Assembly: GCF_000250635.1 (NCBI RefSeq)
Contig: NC_016940.1
Coordinates: forward strand, 1 to 64,000
Direction: 5' to 3'
Length of the DNA: 64,000 nucleotides
Source: Saprospira grandis str. Lewin
GTDB lineage: Bacteria > Bacteroidota > Bacteroidia > Chitinophagales > Saprospiraceae
Shown: piece after piece, positions 1 to 9,263 of the stretch
Numbering within the stretch: position 1 is the first letter of the stretch
Layout of the letters: every line of letters starts with the position of its first letter
The notes under the pieces: model-generated
Told to the model about the DNA's origin: nothing
Database searches by the model: none
Seen by the model: the letters and a program-made list of their open reading frames with translations, nothing else
Program-made: the position numbers and the translations under genes

Positions 1-184
1 ATAGGTTCTAAATCAATTGCCTGTCCTTGCTAAGGCATTTTTAGCAAAAAATCAATTTTTTTCTTTGTCTTTTTTTCTCGACCTTAGCCCTTCCCGGCTC
101 AAGGCCTAAAGCCTTTTCGCTCCCCAATTTCATTTTTTGGCCCTTTGGCCCGCCACAACACCCAATATAGTAGAGTATAGCCGC

Positions 185-1642
185 ATGGAAAATTCACATA
201 TAGAAGTTTGGCAACAGTGCTTAAATAAAATTAAACAGGAGGTTAAAGACCAGGCCTTTAAGACTTGGTTTCTACCCATTCAGCCCAAAAAGCTGGAAGG
301 GAACACCCTTACCTTGCAAGTTCCTAACTTCTTTTTCTATGAATGGCTAGAGTCACATTATATTGACCAACTCAAGGCGGCTATCCGCAGCCAACTAGGC
401 GAAGAAGGACAGCTACAGTACGTTTTACAACAGAAAAAAGCGCCCCAAAAGCCACAGGTGGCCGTGCAAAGAGAAAAACCTTTGCGCAATCCCCTACAAC
501 AAAAGGAAAGAAGAATCAATCGGCATTATGGGCAAGCGCCTATCCGAGATAAGAACGAAAAGATTCATAACCCTTTTGTTATTCCAGGCATAAAGAAAAA
601 AGAAATTGAGTCGCAGCTCAACCCTAGCTATACCTTTGACCGCTTTATTGAGGGAGATTGTAACCGCTTGGCCCGTTCTGCTGGCATGGCCGTGGCCAAA
701 AAGCCCGGACAAACCGCCTTTAATCCCCTGATGATTTTTGGTAATGTGGGATTAGGCAAAACGCATTTGGCCCATGCCATTGGCAATGAAGTGAAAAAGA
801 ACATGAAAGACAAGGTGGTCCTTTATGTCTCTTCAGAGCATTTTACTAACCAATTTATCGAGTCACTGACCAAAAACGCCATCTCGGATTTTGTCAACTA
901 CTATCAACTCGTAGATTTACTGATTGTAGATGATATTCAGTTTTTGGCCAAGAAGCAGAAAACCCAAGATATTTTCTTTCATATCTTTAATCATCTGCAC
1001 CAAAGAGGTAAACAGCTCATCCTCACCTCCGATCGTCCACCCAAAGAAATGGCCGATATTGAAGAGCGTTTAATTTCTAGATTCAAATGGGGGCTCTCTG
1101 CCGATTTGCAGGTCCCTTCTCTAGAAACGAGAATGGCCATTATCCAACAAAAGATGCATAATGATGGCATTGAACTGCCTCATAATGTGATGGAGTATAT
1201 TTCTTATACCGTTCGCTCTAATGTCCGTGAGCTAGAAGGGATTCTCATTTCTCTAATTGCTCAATCGGCCCTCAACCAAAGAGATATTGATATGTCGCTT
1301 GCCCGCGAGGTCATCTCTAAGTTTGTAGATGATGTGAGCCAAGAGATTTCTATTGAGTTTATTCAGAAAATTGTGGCCGACTACTATGATATTCCAGTAG
1401 AAAAGCTGCGTGAAAAGACCCGCAAAAAGCTTATCGTTACGGCCCGAAAACTCTCTATGTATTTGGCCAAACAGCTAAGTAATAAGTCGCTGACCTTTAT
1501 TGGGGCCGCCTTTGGTGGCCGAGACCATAGCACAGTTATTCACGCCTGTAAATCCGTAGAGGCCATGTTGCAAAATGACCAAAGCTTTAAGTCAATTGTG
1601 GCCGATCTCAAGCAGAAGATTAAACAAAATACCCAGCCCTAA
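185..1642 (+). CDS. dnaA: Chromosomal replication initiator DnaA
   Basis: The protein (485 aa) is the AAA+ ATPase that binds DnaA boxes and opens the replication origin. After an N-terminal helicase-loading domain (about 1-80) and a basic linker, Walker A GNVGLGKTH lies at 186-194, Walker B LLIVDDIQ at 245-252, and the C-terminal DNA-binding signature GGRDHST at 444-450. The start was placed at the ATG beginning MENSHIEVW, where family similarity begins. An in-frame upstream ATG at 137 would add 16 unrelated residues. Length is typical for the family. No DnaA box was seen in the 184 bases upstream, so the origin is not obviously here. A strong terminator follows directly. Confidence 0.97.
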   Translation: MENSHIEVWQQCLNKIKQEVKDQAFKTWFLPIQPKKLEGNTLTLQVPNFFFYEWLESHYIDQLKAAIRSQLGEEGQLQYVLQQKKAPQKPQVAVQREKPLRNPLQQKERRINRHYGQAPIRDKNEKIHNPFVIPGIKKKEIESQLNPSYTFDRFIEGDCNRLARSAGMAVAKKPGQTAFNPLMIFGNVGLGKTHLAHAIGNEVKKNMKDKVVLYVSSEHFTNQFIESLTKNAISDFVNYYQLVDLLIVDDIQFLAKKQKTQDIFFHIFNHLHQRGKQLILTSDRPPKEMADIEERLISRFKWGLSADLQVPSLETRMAIIQQKMHNDGIELPHNVMEYISYTVRSNVRELEGILISLIAQSALNQRDIDMSLAREVISKFVDDVSQEISIEFIQKIVADYYDIPVEKLREKTRKKLIVTARKLSMYLAKQLSNKSLTFIGAAFGGRDHSTVIHACKSVEAMLQNDQSFKSIVADLKQKIKQNTQP

Positions 1643-1660
1643 AAGCGGGAACAAGATCAT

Positions 1661-1699
1661 AAAAAGGCGGCTAGAGGAAATCCTCTAGCCGCCTTTTTT
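1661..1699 (+). terminator. Rho-independent terminator of dnaA
   Basis: A perfect stem of GGCGGCTAGAGGA and its complement, with an AA loop, is followed by TTTTTT. It lies 19 bases after the dnaA stop codon. Confidence 0.85.
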
Positions 1700-1702
1700 A
1701 GG

Positions 1703-1851
1703 TCCTACAGGCCCCGAAGGGGCCGCAGGCTGAGCTGCAGGAGCAGGGCCGCCAAAGGCGGCAGACCAAAGCGGCTTTGCCGCTGCAGGGCCGAGCAGAC
1801 CTGCGAGCTGCGGACTGGAGCGACCCGACCGCAGGTAGGGGCAGCCCCAAA
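1703..1851 (+). repeat. Dispersed modular hairpin element, copy 1 (class I core)
   Basis: This is a GC-rich intergenic element read here towards its CCCCAAAA edge. It holds CCTACAGG at the left, several short self-complementary stems, the class I core GCCGAGCAGACCTGCGAGC, and ends in GGGGCAGCCCC plus an A-run. The A-run forms the T-tract of the glyA terminator on the other strand. Confidence 0.9.
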
Positions 1852-1884
1852 AAAAACGCCCTAAAAGTCAAAGCTTCTAGGGCG
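1849..1884 (-). terminator. Terminator of glyA
   Basis: On the minus strand the stem CGCCCTA/TAGGGCG is followed by a run of eight T. That run is also the edge of the neighbouring dispersed element. Confidence 0.8.
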
Positions 1885-1908
1885 ATATAAAATTAAGCTA
1901 TTTATTGC

Positions 1909-3216
1909 TTATAGTGGGGCCACTTCTACCCCTTCCTCATCCGAGGCAAAGAGCGGATAATTGGCCATATAGGCATTGATTTCGGCTTTGACGGCAGCAA
2001 TTTCTTGAGCATCATCAATATTGCTCAAAATGCGGTCCATCCATTCTACAGTTTTCACACAATCGGCCTCCTTGAAGCCTCGAGTCGTGACGGCGGGGGT
2101 ACCTATACGCATGCCCGAAGTCACCATAGGCGATTCTGTATCAAAGGGCACCATATTTTTATTGACCGTAATATCGGCCAAGATGAGGGTTTCTTCCGCC
2201 TGCTTGCCCGTTACGCCTTTGGGGCGAAGGTCAATCAGCATAAGGTGGTTATCGGTTCCGCCAGAAATGACCTTATAGCCTTTATCGACAAAAGCCTGCG
2301 CCATCGCTTTGGCATTGGCCACCACCTGTTTTTGGTAGGTCTTAAAGCTAGGTTGCAAGGCCTCGTGAAAAGCAACCGCCTTAGCGGCAATCACATGTTC
2401 TAGAGGGCCACCTTGGGTGCCGGGAAAAACGGCAGAGTTGAGAAGCACCGACATCTTTTTGGGATTGCCCGACTTCTTCCAAACCTTACCAAAGGGGTTG
2501 GGAAAATCTTTGCCCATCAAAATCATTCCCCCTCTGGGGCCACGCAAAGTTTTATGCGTCGTGGTGGTCACAATATGACAATAATCCAAAGGATTTTTGA
2601 GCAGGCCAGCGGCAATAACGCCCGCAGGATGCGCCATATCGCACCAAAGGATAGCCCCTACCTCATCGGCAATCTCTCTAAAGCGCTCATACTCCCATTC
2701 TCTAGAATAGGCCGAGGCCCCACAAAGGATAATTTTAGGCTGGTGCTCTTTGGCCTTAGCCGCCACCTTGTCCATATCGATACGGCCCGTGGCTTCTTCT
2801 ACCCCATAAAAAACGGGGTTATAGAGCTGGCCCGAAAAATTGGCCTTAGAACCATGCGTAAGATGACCGCCATGGGCCAAATCAAAACCGAGGATCGTAT
2901 CGCCAGGTTTTACACAAGCCAAATATACGGCCGCATTGGCCTGGGCGCCAGAATGTGGCTGCACATTGACATATTCCGCATTGAAAAGCGCTTTGGCGCG
3001 ATCAATAGCCAATTGTTCAATTTTATCTACGACCTCGCAGCCGCCATAATAGCGCTTTTTGGGATATCCCTCAGCGTACTTATTAGTGAGGCAAGACCCC
3101 ATGGCCTGCATGAGCTGCTGACTAACAATGTTCTCAGAGGCAATCAGTTCGATACCGTTCTGCTGGCGTTCGTGCTCCTCCCGGATCAATGCGGCCACTT
3201 GAAGATCTTTCAACAT
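1909..3216 (-). CDS. glyA: Serine hydroxymethyltransferase
   Basis: This PLP enzyme interconverts serine plus tetrahydrofolate with glycine plus methylene-tetrahydrofolate and is the main cytosolic source of one-carbon units. The 435-aa sequence has the family N-terminus ([12 protein letters not shown] at 21-32, [15 protein letters not shown] at 45-59) and the PLP-lysine motif [14 protein letters not shown] with Lys222. Length is normal (about 415-435). It is convergent with dnaA, and a terminator lies just downstream. A long ORF on the opposite strand (2413-3396) is a shadow caused by codon bias. Confidence 0.97.
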   Translation of the reverse strand: MLKDLQVAALIREEHERQQNGIELIASENIVSQQLMQAMGSCLTNKYAEGYPKKRYYGGCEVVDKIEQLAIDRAKALFNAEYVNVQPHSGAQANAAVYLACVKPGDTILGFDLAHGGHLTHGSKANFSGQLYNPVFYGVEEATGRIDMDKVAAKAKEHQPKIILCGASAYSREWEYERFREIADEVGAILWCDMAHPAGVIAAGLLKNPLDYCHIVTTTTHKTLRGPRGGMILMGKDFPNPFGKVWKKSGNPKKMSVLLNSAVFPGTQGGPLEHVIAAKAVAFHEALQPSFKTYQKQVVANAKAMAQAFVDKGYKVISGGTDNHLMLIDLRPKGVTGKQAEETLILADITVNKNMVPFDTESPMVTSGMRIGTPAVTTRGFKEADCVKTVEWMDRILSNIDDAQEIAAVKAEINAYMANYPLFASDEEGVEVAPL

Positions 3217-3493
3217 AGCTGTTCTCGATTTAAAAAAATAAAATGCGGTTTGTTTGCTGTGACTCTCTTCTCAGTAATTGAGTCGCTTAAAGATAATTTT
3301 CTTGGGCAAACTCGCCAAGGAAAAGACTTTTTTTTTGATCCCTGCCCCCTGCAGCTACTTCAGAGAAATATTGTTTGCTTTGGCCAAAGTCCTTAAAATC
3401 ATTCAAAATTAGCTAGGCTATAAATGAGTTCTAAGAGAAAGTTTTATCTTGTCTGCTAATTTACAGTTAACAAACAGCTAAACAATTATTATT

Positions 3494-4852
3494 ATGTTGA
3501 ATAAAATTCTTGTGGTGGGCGCAGGGCGTTCGGCCACTTCTCTAATAGATTATTTGCTAGAACAAGCGCCTAAATACCAATGGGAAGTCATTATTGCCGA
3601 TGCCAACTTGGCCCTAGCCGAAAAAAAATTGGAGGGCAGAGCGCATGGCCGAGCGGTTGCGCTTGACGTACTAGATATAGAAAGTCGTGGCGAATTGGTC
3701 CAAGAGGTGGATGTAGTCGTCTCTATGTTGCCTCCTTTTATGCACCATCATTTGGCCGGTGATTGCCTGAAATATGGAAAGCATCTGGCCAATGCCTCTT
3801 ATGTGGCTGCCGAGCTGAAAGAAATGGCCGAATCAGCCAAAGAAAAAGGCCTGATCTTCCTTTGTGAGCTGGGCCTCGATCCCGGTATCGACCATATGTC
3901 GGCTATGCAAGGCATTCACCAAATTCAGGAAGCGGGACACAAAATGCTTTCTTTCAAATCGGCCGCCGGCGGTTTGGTAGCCCCCGAAAGCGACGATAAT
4001 CCCTGGCATTATAAATTCTCTTGGAGCCCCCGAAATGTGGTCCTTGCTGGCCAAGGTATTGCTAAGTATATGTATAATGGGCGGTATAAACACGTTCCCT
4101 ATCAGCGCCTGTTTGAAGATATCGAGCTAGTGGAGGTGCCCGGCATGGGCCAATATGAGGCCTATCCCAACCGCATTTCACTAAAATATGAATCGGCCTA
4201 TGGCTTGGAGGGCACGCCCACAATTTTGCGACAAACCCTCCGCCATCCCGGCTATTGCAAGGCTTGGAACCTACTGCTCCAACTGGGCCTTACCGATGAT
4301 TCTCATGAACTAGAGTACTCCGAAAATCTCACCTACGCTAGCCTTATCCGCAGCTTTTTGCCTGCCGCCAATGATGAGCAACAATTTGATAGCCTAAGGG
4401 CCCGCCTGGCCCATTTCTTCCAGCTAGAAGAGGCAGATGAAGCCCTCGATAAGCTCGAATGGCTAGGCCTTTTTGAAGAAACACCCATTCCTTTCGACAA
4501 GGCTTCTCCAGCCGTTATTTTGCAAGATATTCTGGAGAAAAAATGGAAGTTGCAGCCCGAAGAAAAGGATATGATTATCATGCAACACGAATTTATTTAC
4601 CAAGATGCCCAAGGCCAAGAACATCGCCGCCTCTCGACCATGGTCCAAACGGGCGATAATGCCGAGGATACCGCTATGGCGAGGCTTGTCGGCCTGCCCT
4701 TAGCCATGGGCGTCAAGCAGATTATGCTGGGCCAAATCGAAAGAAGAGGGGTGCTTATCCCTATTCATGAAGAAATTTACACCCCCATTCTCCAAGAATT
4801 GGAAAACTATGGGGTGGTCTTTGAAGAAAGAGAAGAATGCCTAACAGAATAA
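3494..4852 (+). CDS. Saccharopine dehydrogenase-like oxidoreductase
   Basis: This 452-aa protein belongs to the saccharopine dehydrogenase (LYS9/Lys1-type) family. A Rossmann NAD(P) motif VVGAGRSATS is at 7-16, and the central region has the family pattern CELGLDPGIDHMSAM followed by a glyoxal-like dimerisation domain. In Bacteroidota such proteins are annotated as saccharopine dehydrogenase C-terminal family members and may act in lysine metabolism, but the exact substrate cannot be read from the sequence. It stands alone, with a dispersed element 39 bases after its stop. Confidence 0.85.
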   Translation: MLNKILVVGAGRSATSLIDYLLEQAPKYQWEVIIADANLALAEKKLEGRAHGRAVALDVLDIESRGELVQEVDVVVSMLPPFMHHHLAGDCLKYGKHLANASYVAAELKEMAESAKEKGLIFLCELGLDPGIDHMSAMQGIHQIQEAGHKMLSFKSAAGGLVAPESDDNPWHYKFSWSPRNVVLAGQGIAKYMYNGRYKHVPYQRLFEDIELVEVPGMGQYEAYPNRISLKYESAYGLEGTPTILRQTLRHPGYCKAWNLLLQLGLTDDSHELEYSENLTYASLIRSFLPAANDEQQFDSLRARLAHFFQLEEADEALDKLEWLGLFEETPIPFDKASPAVILQDILEKKWKLQPEEKDMIIMQHEFIYQDAQGQEHRRLSTMVQTGDNAEDTAMARLVGLPLAMGVKQIMLGQIERRGVLIPIHEEIYTPILQELENYGVVFEEREECLTE

Positions 4853-4890
4853 TTGCCTGCAGCTCTAGAAGTTTTTACTTTTAGGGCTGT

Positions 4891-5020
4891 TTTTTTGGGG
4901 CTGCCCCGCCCTGCGGGCGGGTCGGGCTGTCTCGCAGCTCGCAGGTCTGCTCGGCCCTGCAGCGCTTCGCGCTTTGGTCTGGCCTGCGGCCACTGCTGCC
5001 CATCCCTCAGCCGCTCGTCG
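4891..5020 (-). repeat. Dispersed modular hairpin element, copy 2 (class I)
   Basis: This copy is in reverse orientation. It opens TTTTTTGGGGCTGCCCC, then has a CGCCCTGCGGGCG stem, the class I core, a GGCCTGCGGCC stem and the CATCCCTCAGCC tail. It lies between the dehydrogenase gene and cinA. Confidence 0.9.
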
Positions 5021-5107
5021 CTAAGGTTTTGGCTTTAGTTTTCGGCTTCGGCCCGCCTAGCCCCAAAACCTCTTCATCAAAAACTTGTTTAGCCAAAAAC
5101 AATCATC

Positions 5108-6367
5108 ATGAAAGCATACATCATCAACATTGGAGATGAAATTTTATTGGGCCAGATTCTCAATACCAACGCCCATTGGATGGCCCAAGAGCTACAAGCT
5201 CAGGGCGTAGATTTACAAAAAATCCTGACCATCTCCGATGAGCGCCAAGCCATTATTGATAGCTTGGAGCAAGCCAAGGGCCAAGCCGATTTGGTCCTAA
5301 TTACGGGAGGCTTAGGGCCCACCAAAGACGATATTACTAAATTCACCCTAGCCGATTATTTTGGAATGTCGCTGGCTTTTCATGCCCCCAGCTTCCAAAA
5401 TATCGAGCGATTATTTGAGCAGTTTGGCCGAAACCGCCGCCCAGACGAGCGCTATAAAGTACAGGCCGAAATGCCCGAAGGGGCCCAGATTCTAATTAAC
5501 AAGATGGGAACGGCCTCTGGTATGTGGTTCCAAGAAGAAGGCTCCCCCATTGTCGTTTCTATGCCTGGCGTGCCTAAAGAAATGAAATACCTCTTGCAAG
5601 AAGAGGTCTTTCCCCGTTTGGCCCAATTGCCTGGCCGCTCTAATATTGTACAGCAAACTTGGCTTTGCTTTGGCAAAGGCGAAACCGATGTCTCTAGCGC
5701 ACTAGAGGATTTTGAGGCCCAATTACCCACCGCCATCAAATTGGCCTATTTGCCCAATACCAAAACGGGCTATTTGCGCTTGCGCCTTACCGCCAAAGGG
5801 CAAGAAGAGGCCGCTTTGGTCCAAGCCGTACAAGAAGAGGGGGCCAAACTTTGCCAAATTCTGGGACCCAAACTCATTATTGGCCAAGAAGGCGATTTTT
5901 TAGAGGCTAAACTAGGCGAACTACTTCGCAAAAAGGGAAAAACTATTGGCACTGCCGAAAGCTGCACGGGCGGAAATATTGCCCATAAAATTACGGCTAT
6001 TCCTGGCTGTAGCGATTATTTTATGGGCTCGGTAGTCGCCTATAGCAATAAGGTGAAAATGCAGCAATTAGGCGTTGCTGCAGAAACTCTAGATACGGAA
6101 GGAGCCGTCTCTGAGGCTACCGTCCGCCAAATGCTCAGCGGCCTCATCAAAAACCTAAAAGTAGATTATGGCATAGTCAGTTCTGGCATTGCTGGCCCCG
6201 GCGGCGGCCGGCCCGATAAGCCCGTAGGTACCATCTGGCTGGCCATAGGCTCTGCAGAAAAACAGTGGGTCCAAAAACTAGAACTGGGCAATAATAGAGC
6301 AAGAAATATTGAAATGAGTAGCAGTATTGCCCTCAACTTGATGCGCCTCTTTTTGCTAGAAAGTTAA
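5108..6367 (+). CDS. cinA: CinA-type nicotinamide-nucleotide amidohydrolase
   Basis: This is the two-domain form of CinA (419 aa). The N-terminal molybdopterin-binding-like domain (COG1058, about 1-170, ITGGLGPTKDD at 65-75) is linked to ADP-ribose pyrophosphatase activity in characterised homologues. The C-terminal PncC domain (from about 265, TAESCTGG at 282-289) deamidates NMN to nicotinate mononucleotide in pyridine-nucleotide recycling. Length and domain order are complete. The gene stands alone and is followed by a good terminator. Confidence 0.93.
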   Translation: MKAYIINIGDEILLGQILNTNAHWMAQELQAQGVDLQKILTISDERQAIIDSLEQAKGQADLVLITGGLGPTKDDITKFTLADYFGMSLAFHAPSFQNIERLFEQFGRNRRPDERYKVQAEMPEGAQILINKMGTASGMWFQEEGSPIVVSMPGVPKEMKYLLQEEVFPRLAQLPGRSNIVQQTWLCFGKGETDVSSALEDFEAQLPTAIKLAYLPNTKTGYLRLRLTAKGQEEAALVQAVQEEGAKLCQILGPKLIIGQEGDFLEAKLGELLRKKGKTIGTAESCTGGNIAHKITAIPGCSDYFMGSVVAYSNKVKMQQLGVAAETLDTEGAVSEATVRQMLSGLIKNLKVDYGIVSSGIAGPGGGRPDKPVGTIWLAIGSAEKQWVQKLELGNNRARNIEMSSSIALNLMRLFLLES

Positions 6368-6403
6368 TGCTTTAGGCCCAGCACCTAGAAATATCGAATA
6401 GCG

Positions 6404-6432
6404 GCCCCTCCTTGGAGGGGCTTTTTGTTTTT
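6404..6432 (+). terminator. Terminator of cinA
   Basis: The stem GCCCCTCC/GGAGGGGC with a short loop is followed by TTTTTGTTTTT. Confidence 0.8.
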
Positions 6433-6478
6433 CTGCCTTTTGAAGGCAGAAAAACAGCTGGCCGAAAGGCTTTCATTT

Positions 6479-6688
6479 GGCCACAACAAGCCCTTTAGGG
6501 CGCAGTTCGACGACCAAAGGGAGTAACCGATGTGAAGGGGTGGCCGCAGGCCAGACCAAGCTTTTGAGCAAAGCGAAAAAGAGAAGGGCCGAGCAGACCT
6601 GCGAGCCCCGACAACCAGCCCCTATAGGGGCGCCAGTTCGACGACCATAGGGAGTAACCGCCGCAGCTTTGCTGCGGAGGCCCCAAAG
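6479..6688 (+). repeat. Dispersed modular hairpin element, copy 3 (with class III modules)
   Basis: This long copy carries two class III modules, each an ACAACAAG/ACAACCAG lead, a short CCC...GGG hairpin, a CAGTTCGACGACC block and GGGAGTAACCG. They flank a GGCCGCAGGCCAGACC hairpin and the class I core GCCGAGCAGACCTGCGAGC. It ends GGAGGCCCCAAAG. Confidence 0.85.
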
Positions 6689-6759
6689 CCATCCTATTCA
6701 TATAAAAAGCTGCATTTTTTTGAGGGCTGTTTAACATCTTGTGTTTCCCCTTTTTGCTG

Positions 6760-6925
6760 CCTAGGGACAAGCCCCTAGGCTAGCTTTTTTAGACAGCCCT
6801 CTAAAGAGGGCCTTTGGATAAAATTCTTCTCTGCTATAACGACTGAGCAAGACCCTGTATATCAGCAACTGAGGCCCTCGCAGAGGGTTGAGCCCATTAG
6901 ATTAGCCTAGGGGCTTGTCCCTAGG
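6760..6925. repeat. Possible small element with 23-bp inverted repeats
   Basis: A perfect 23-bp inverted repeat pairs 6760-6782 with 6903-6925 (CCTAGGGACAAG... and its complement) and encloses about 120 bases without an ORF. Within it, 6782-6817 matches 60746-60781 (reverse complement) with two mismatches. It could be a MITE-like insertion. No target-site duplication was identified. The rest of 6689-7009 shows nothing recognisable. Confidence 0.5.
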
Positions 6926-7009
6926 CGATGATTGACTGAATCCGGGCAAACTAATGGCCCAAATTTTATTCTGACACAGAAAATCCTAAACAGTTCCATT
7001 TCTTTTTGC

Positions 7010-9097
7010 CTACTGCCCATCATAATCCTTAAGACCTGGATAGCGCTGCAGCAAAGCCGGCAGTTGTTCTTTTTCTATGGGCCAACCATCTATATAGGCT
7101 TGTATATATAAATTCTCGAAGCCGCTTTCTTCCAAAGTTTCTTTTAGGGCATTGGCAGCTTTAAAGTTGCGCTCCAAGCCCAAATAATAGGTAATTTCGG
7201 GGGCGTTGGCCTGTTTTTCGGCGGCGACATTGGCTAGTTGGCTCAAAATGGGGTCATCAAAAAGCTGGCTAGTCGTTTGAATAGCAATGCGATAGCGCAG
7301 GCCTTGGCTTTTGCTTCTAAAATTCGGGGCCTCAGTAGCTAGTAAAATCGGGCTCAATTTGGGCCAACTATAATCTACCTTCAGGGTTGTTGGTTGGGCC
7401 TCTAATAAGCGCAGCTCTACCCGTCGGTTAAATTGCTGCCCCGCCTCATTTGGTGAACCATCAAAAGAAAAATTTTGGGCCTGAGGGTAAGACATGCCGC
7501 AACCTCTTAGATAAATGCGCTGCGAGGAAATCCCTTTGGCCATTAGGTTTTGGGCCAGTTGCTGCCCCTGCTGCAAGGACAAAAACAGGCCTCGGCTGGC
7601 CTCATATTGGGCATCGGCATGGGCCTCAATCAATACCTTTAGGCTAGGGTAATCCTGAAGCAAACGAAGCAAACGGTCTATCTGCCGCTGATCTTGCCAT
7701 GCTCCAGTTGCTGCAGTATAATAAAATGGCCGAAGCTGAATATTGGCCTCGGTAGAGCTACTATCTAGGGCCGATAAAACAGCCAAATTGCTAGGCGGCG
7801 GAGGGGCCAGTTCTTGAGCCGCTCCTTGCAGAAAATCTAGACTAGCCGAAACCGCCAACTGCGCCTTTCTTTCTTGCCTAAAATATAACTGATAAAGGTC
7901 CAGCCCCCCTTCTCCGCCAGCTCTACGGCTGAGCAGCTGCCCCCCTAAGCCATTGGCCGACAGGCGAAAAAACAAATCATCTCCAGGGCTGCTAATGGGA
8001 GCCGGCAACAAACGGGGCGAAGTCCATTGGCCCTTTTCGGCCTCATAAACTGATTCGTAGACATCGTAGCCGCCTACTCCCTGGGCGGATAAACGAGAGA
8101 AAAAAAGCGTCTTTCCATCGGCAGCCAAAAAAGGCGTACGTTCTGCTGCTGCCGTATTTATAGGCCCTGCCAAAGCAATAGGCGCCGACCAGCTACGGTC
8201 TGCATTTCGCTTCCGATAATAAATGTCTAGATCCTGAGCATGAGGACCAGCCACAAAGAAAAACAAACTATCACTAAAAAAATAATGGTCGCCGGTCCAA
8301 CTATGATACTGACTATCTAGGGCAATGGGAGCCGCTAGAGACTGGCCATATCCATCGCCAAAATTATCGACTAAGCCCTGACTATCTCGCTGAAAAAACA
8401 ACTGTCCATAATCGCTGCTAAACCCCAATAAACATTCTTCTTCAGGGCTGTTGTAGCGTTCGCTGAGAGGCTGTGGCGCTCCCCAGCTTCGCTCCTTTCG
8501 CTCAATTTGATAGATTTGTCCATTTTTTTGGCCACTACTATCTGGGCGGTCAGAAGAAAAATAATAATAGGCCTTATTCCCCTTAAAAAGGGGACCTTCA
8601 TCATAGGCCGTATTGATGGGCGACTGATAGGGGGAGGCAATAGCGGGAGAAGAAACCGCCGCATTTCTTTCGGCAAAAACAGCTTGTAGCAGCAAGCGCT
8701 TGACCTTTTTTCTATTAAATTTTCGGCTGCCCTTTGTTTTTAAAAAGAGCTTATAATAATGCATCGCCTGCTGATAATTGCTTTCATAATGAAAGGCTCT
8801 GGCTGCCAAAAAAAGCGCTTGGTCAGCATGATTTTTATCCTGCAAATAAATTTGTAGGCTTTGCAAACAGCTATCAAACTCATTGAGGCCAAAATGAGCC
8901 TGAGCTAAGGTATAATAGTAGTTAGATTTTGGCTTTTTTGCCGATTGTAATAGCTCCTGCGCCTTAGTTTTTGCCAACTGATAGTCTCCTTGGCTTAAGG
9001 CCAACTCGCTAGCTTGCCATTGTTTTTTTTGCCCCCTCAAACTAAGGCTCGCAAAAAGAACAGAAAGCGTTAATAAAAATAGTCTAGTGATATTCAT
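7010..9097 (-). CDS. PorE-like OmpA-family envelope protein (TPR, PD40 propeller, OmpA domain)
   Basis: This 695-aa protein has a signal peptide (1-22), TPR-like helices (about 25-150) and WD40-like PD40 propeller motifs (about 170-410, with FLGFSSDYGQLFF and FLAADGKTLFFSR). An OmpA C-terminal peptidoglycan-binding domain covers about 455-575, ending GQQFNRRVELRL. A C-terminal stretch (about 600-690) resembles a SPOR-type repeat. This order recalls PorE, which anchors the type IX secretion system to peptidoglycan. Many Bacteroidota carry several paralogues, so the assignment to secretion is an inference. It is transcribed divergently from the ABC permease. Confidence 0.8.
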   Translation of the reverse strand: MNITRLFLLTLSVLFASLSLRGQKKQWQASELALSQGDYQLAKTKAQELLQSAKKPKSNYYYTLAQAHFGLNEFDSCLQSLQIYLQDKNHADQALFLAARAFHYESNYQQAMHYYKLFLKTKGSRKFNRKKVKRLLLQAVFAERNAAVSSPAIASPYQSPINTAYDEGPLFKGNKAYYYFSSDRPDSSGQKNGQIYQIERKERSWGAPQPLSERYNSPEEECLLGFSSDYGQLFFQRDSQGLVDNFGDGYGQSLAAPIALDSQYHSWTGDHYFFSDSLFFFVAGPHAQDLDIYYRKRNADRSWSAPIALAGPINTAAAERTPFLAADGKTLFFSRLSAQGVGGYDVYESVYEAEKGQWTSPRLLPAPISSPGDDLFFRLSANGLGGQLLSRRAGGEGGLDLYQLYFRQERKAQLAVSASLDFLQGAAQELAPPPPSNLAVLSALDSSSTEANIQLRPFYYTAATGAWQDQRQIDRLLRLLQDYPSLKVLIEAHADAQYEASRGLFLSLQQGQQLAQNLMAKGISSQRIYLRGCGMSYPQAQNFSFDGSPNEAGQQFNRRVELRLLEAQPTTLKVDYSWPKLSPILLATEAPNFRSKSQGLRYRIAIQTTSQLFDDPILSQLANVAAEKQANAPEITYYLGLERNFKAANALKETLEESGFENLYIQAYIDGWPIEKEQLPALLQRYPGLKDYDGQ

Positions 9098-9263
9098 AAT
9101 TTTGCTTTATATATCCGGGCAAATATAGGGAAGTTTTATTGGAGAAGATGGGCTTAAGTTCGCATTTAAAAGTTAGTCTAGCTGCGCAAATATCCACCTT
9201 TTTCCGCTAGAACTCATTTAAAAAAACTAAATTGCCGCCAAGACCACTAAGCCAAAATACCTC

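Noticed and set aside
1-184. Replication origin ahead of dnaA
   Set aside because: No TTATCCACA-like DnaA boxes or AT-rich iterons were seen in this stretch.
137-184. Longer DnaA N-terminus
   Set aside because: The 16 extra residues (MALWPATTPN...) are not family-like; MENSHIEVW is the natural start.
2413-3396. Long open frame opposite glyA
   Set aside because: It is antisense to a certain gene and has no recognisable protein features; it results from codon bias.
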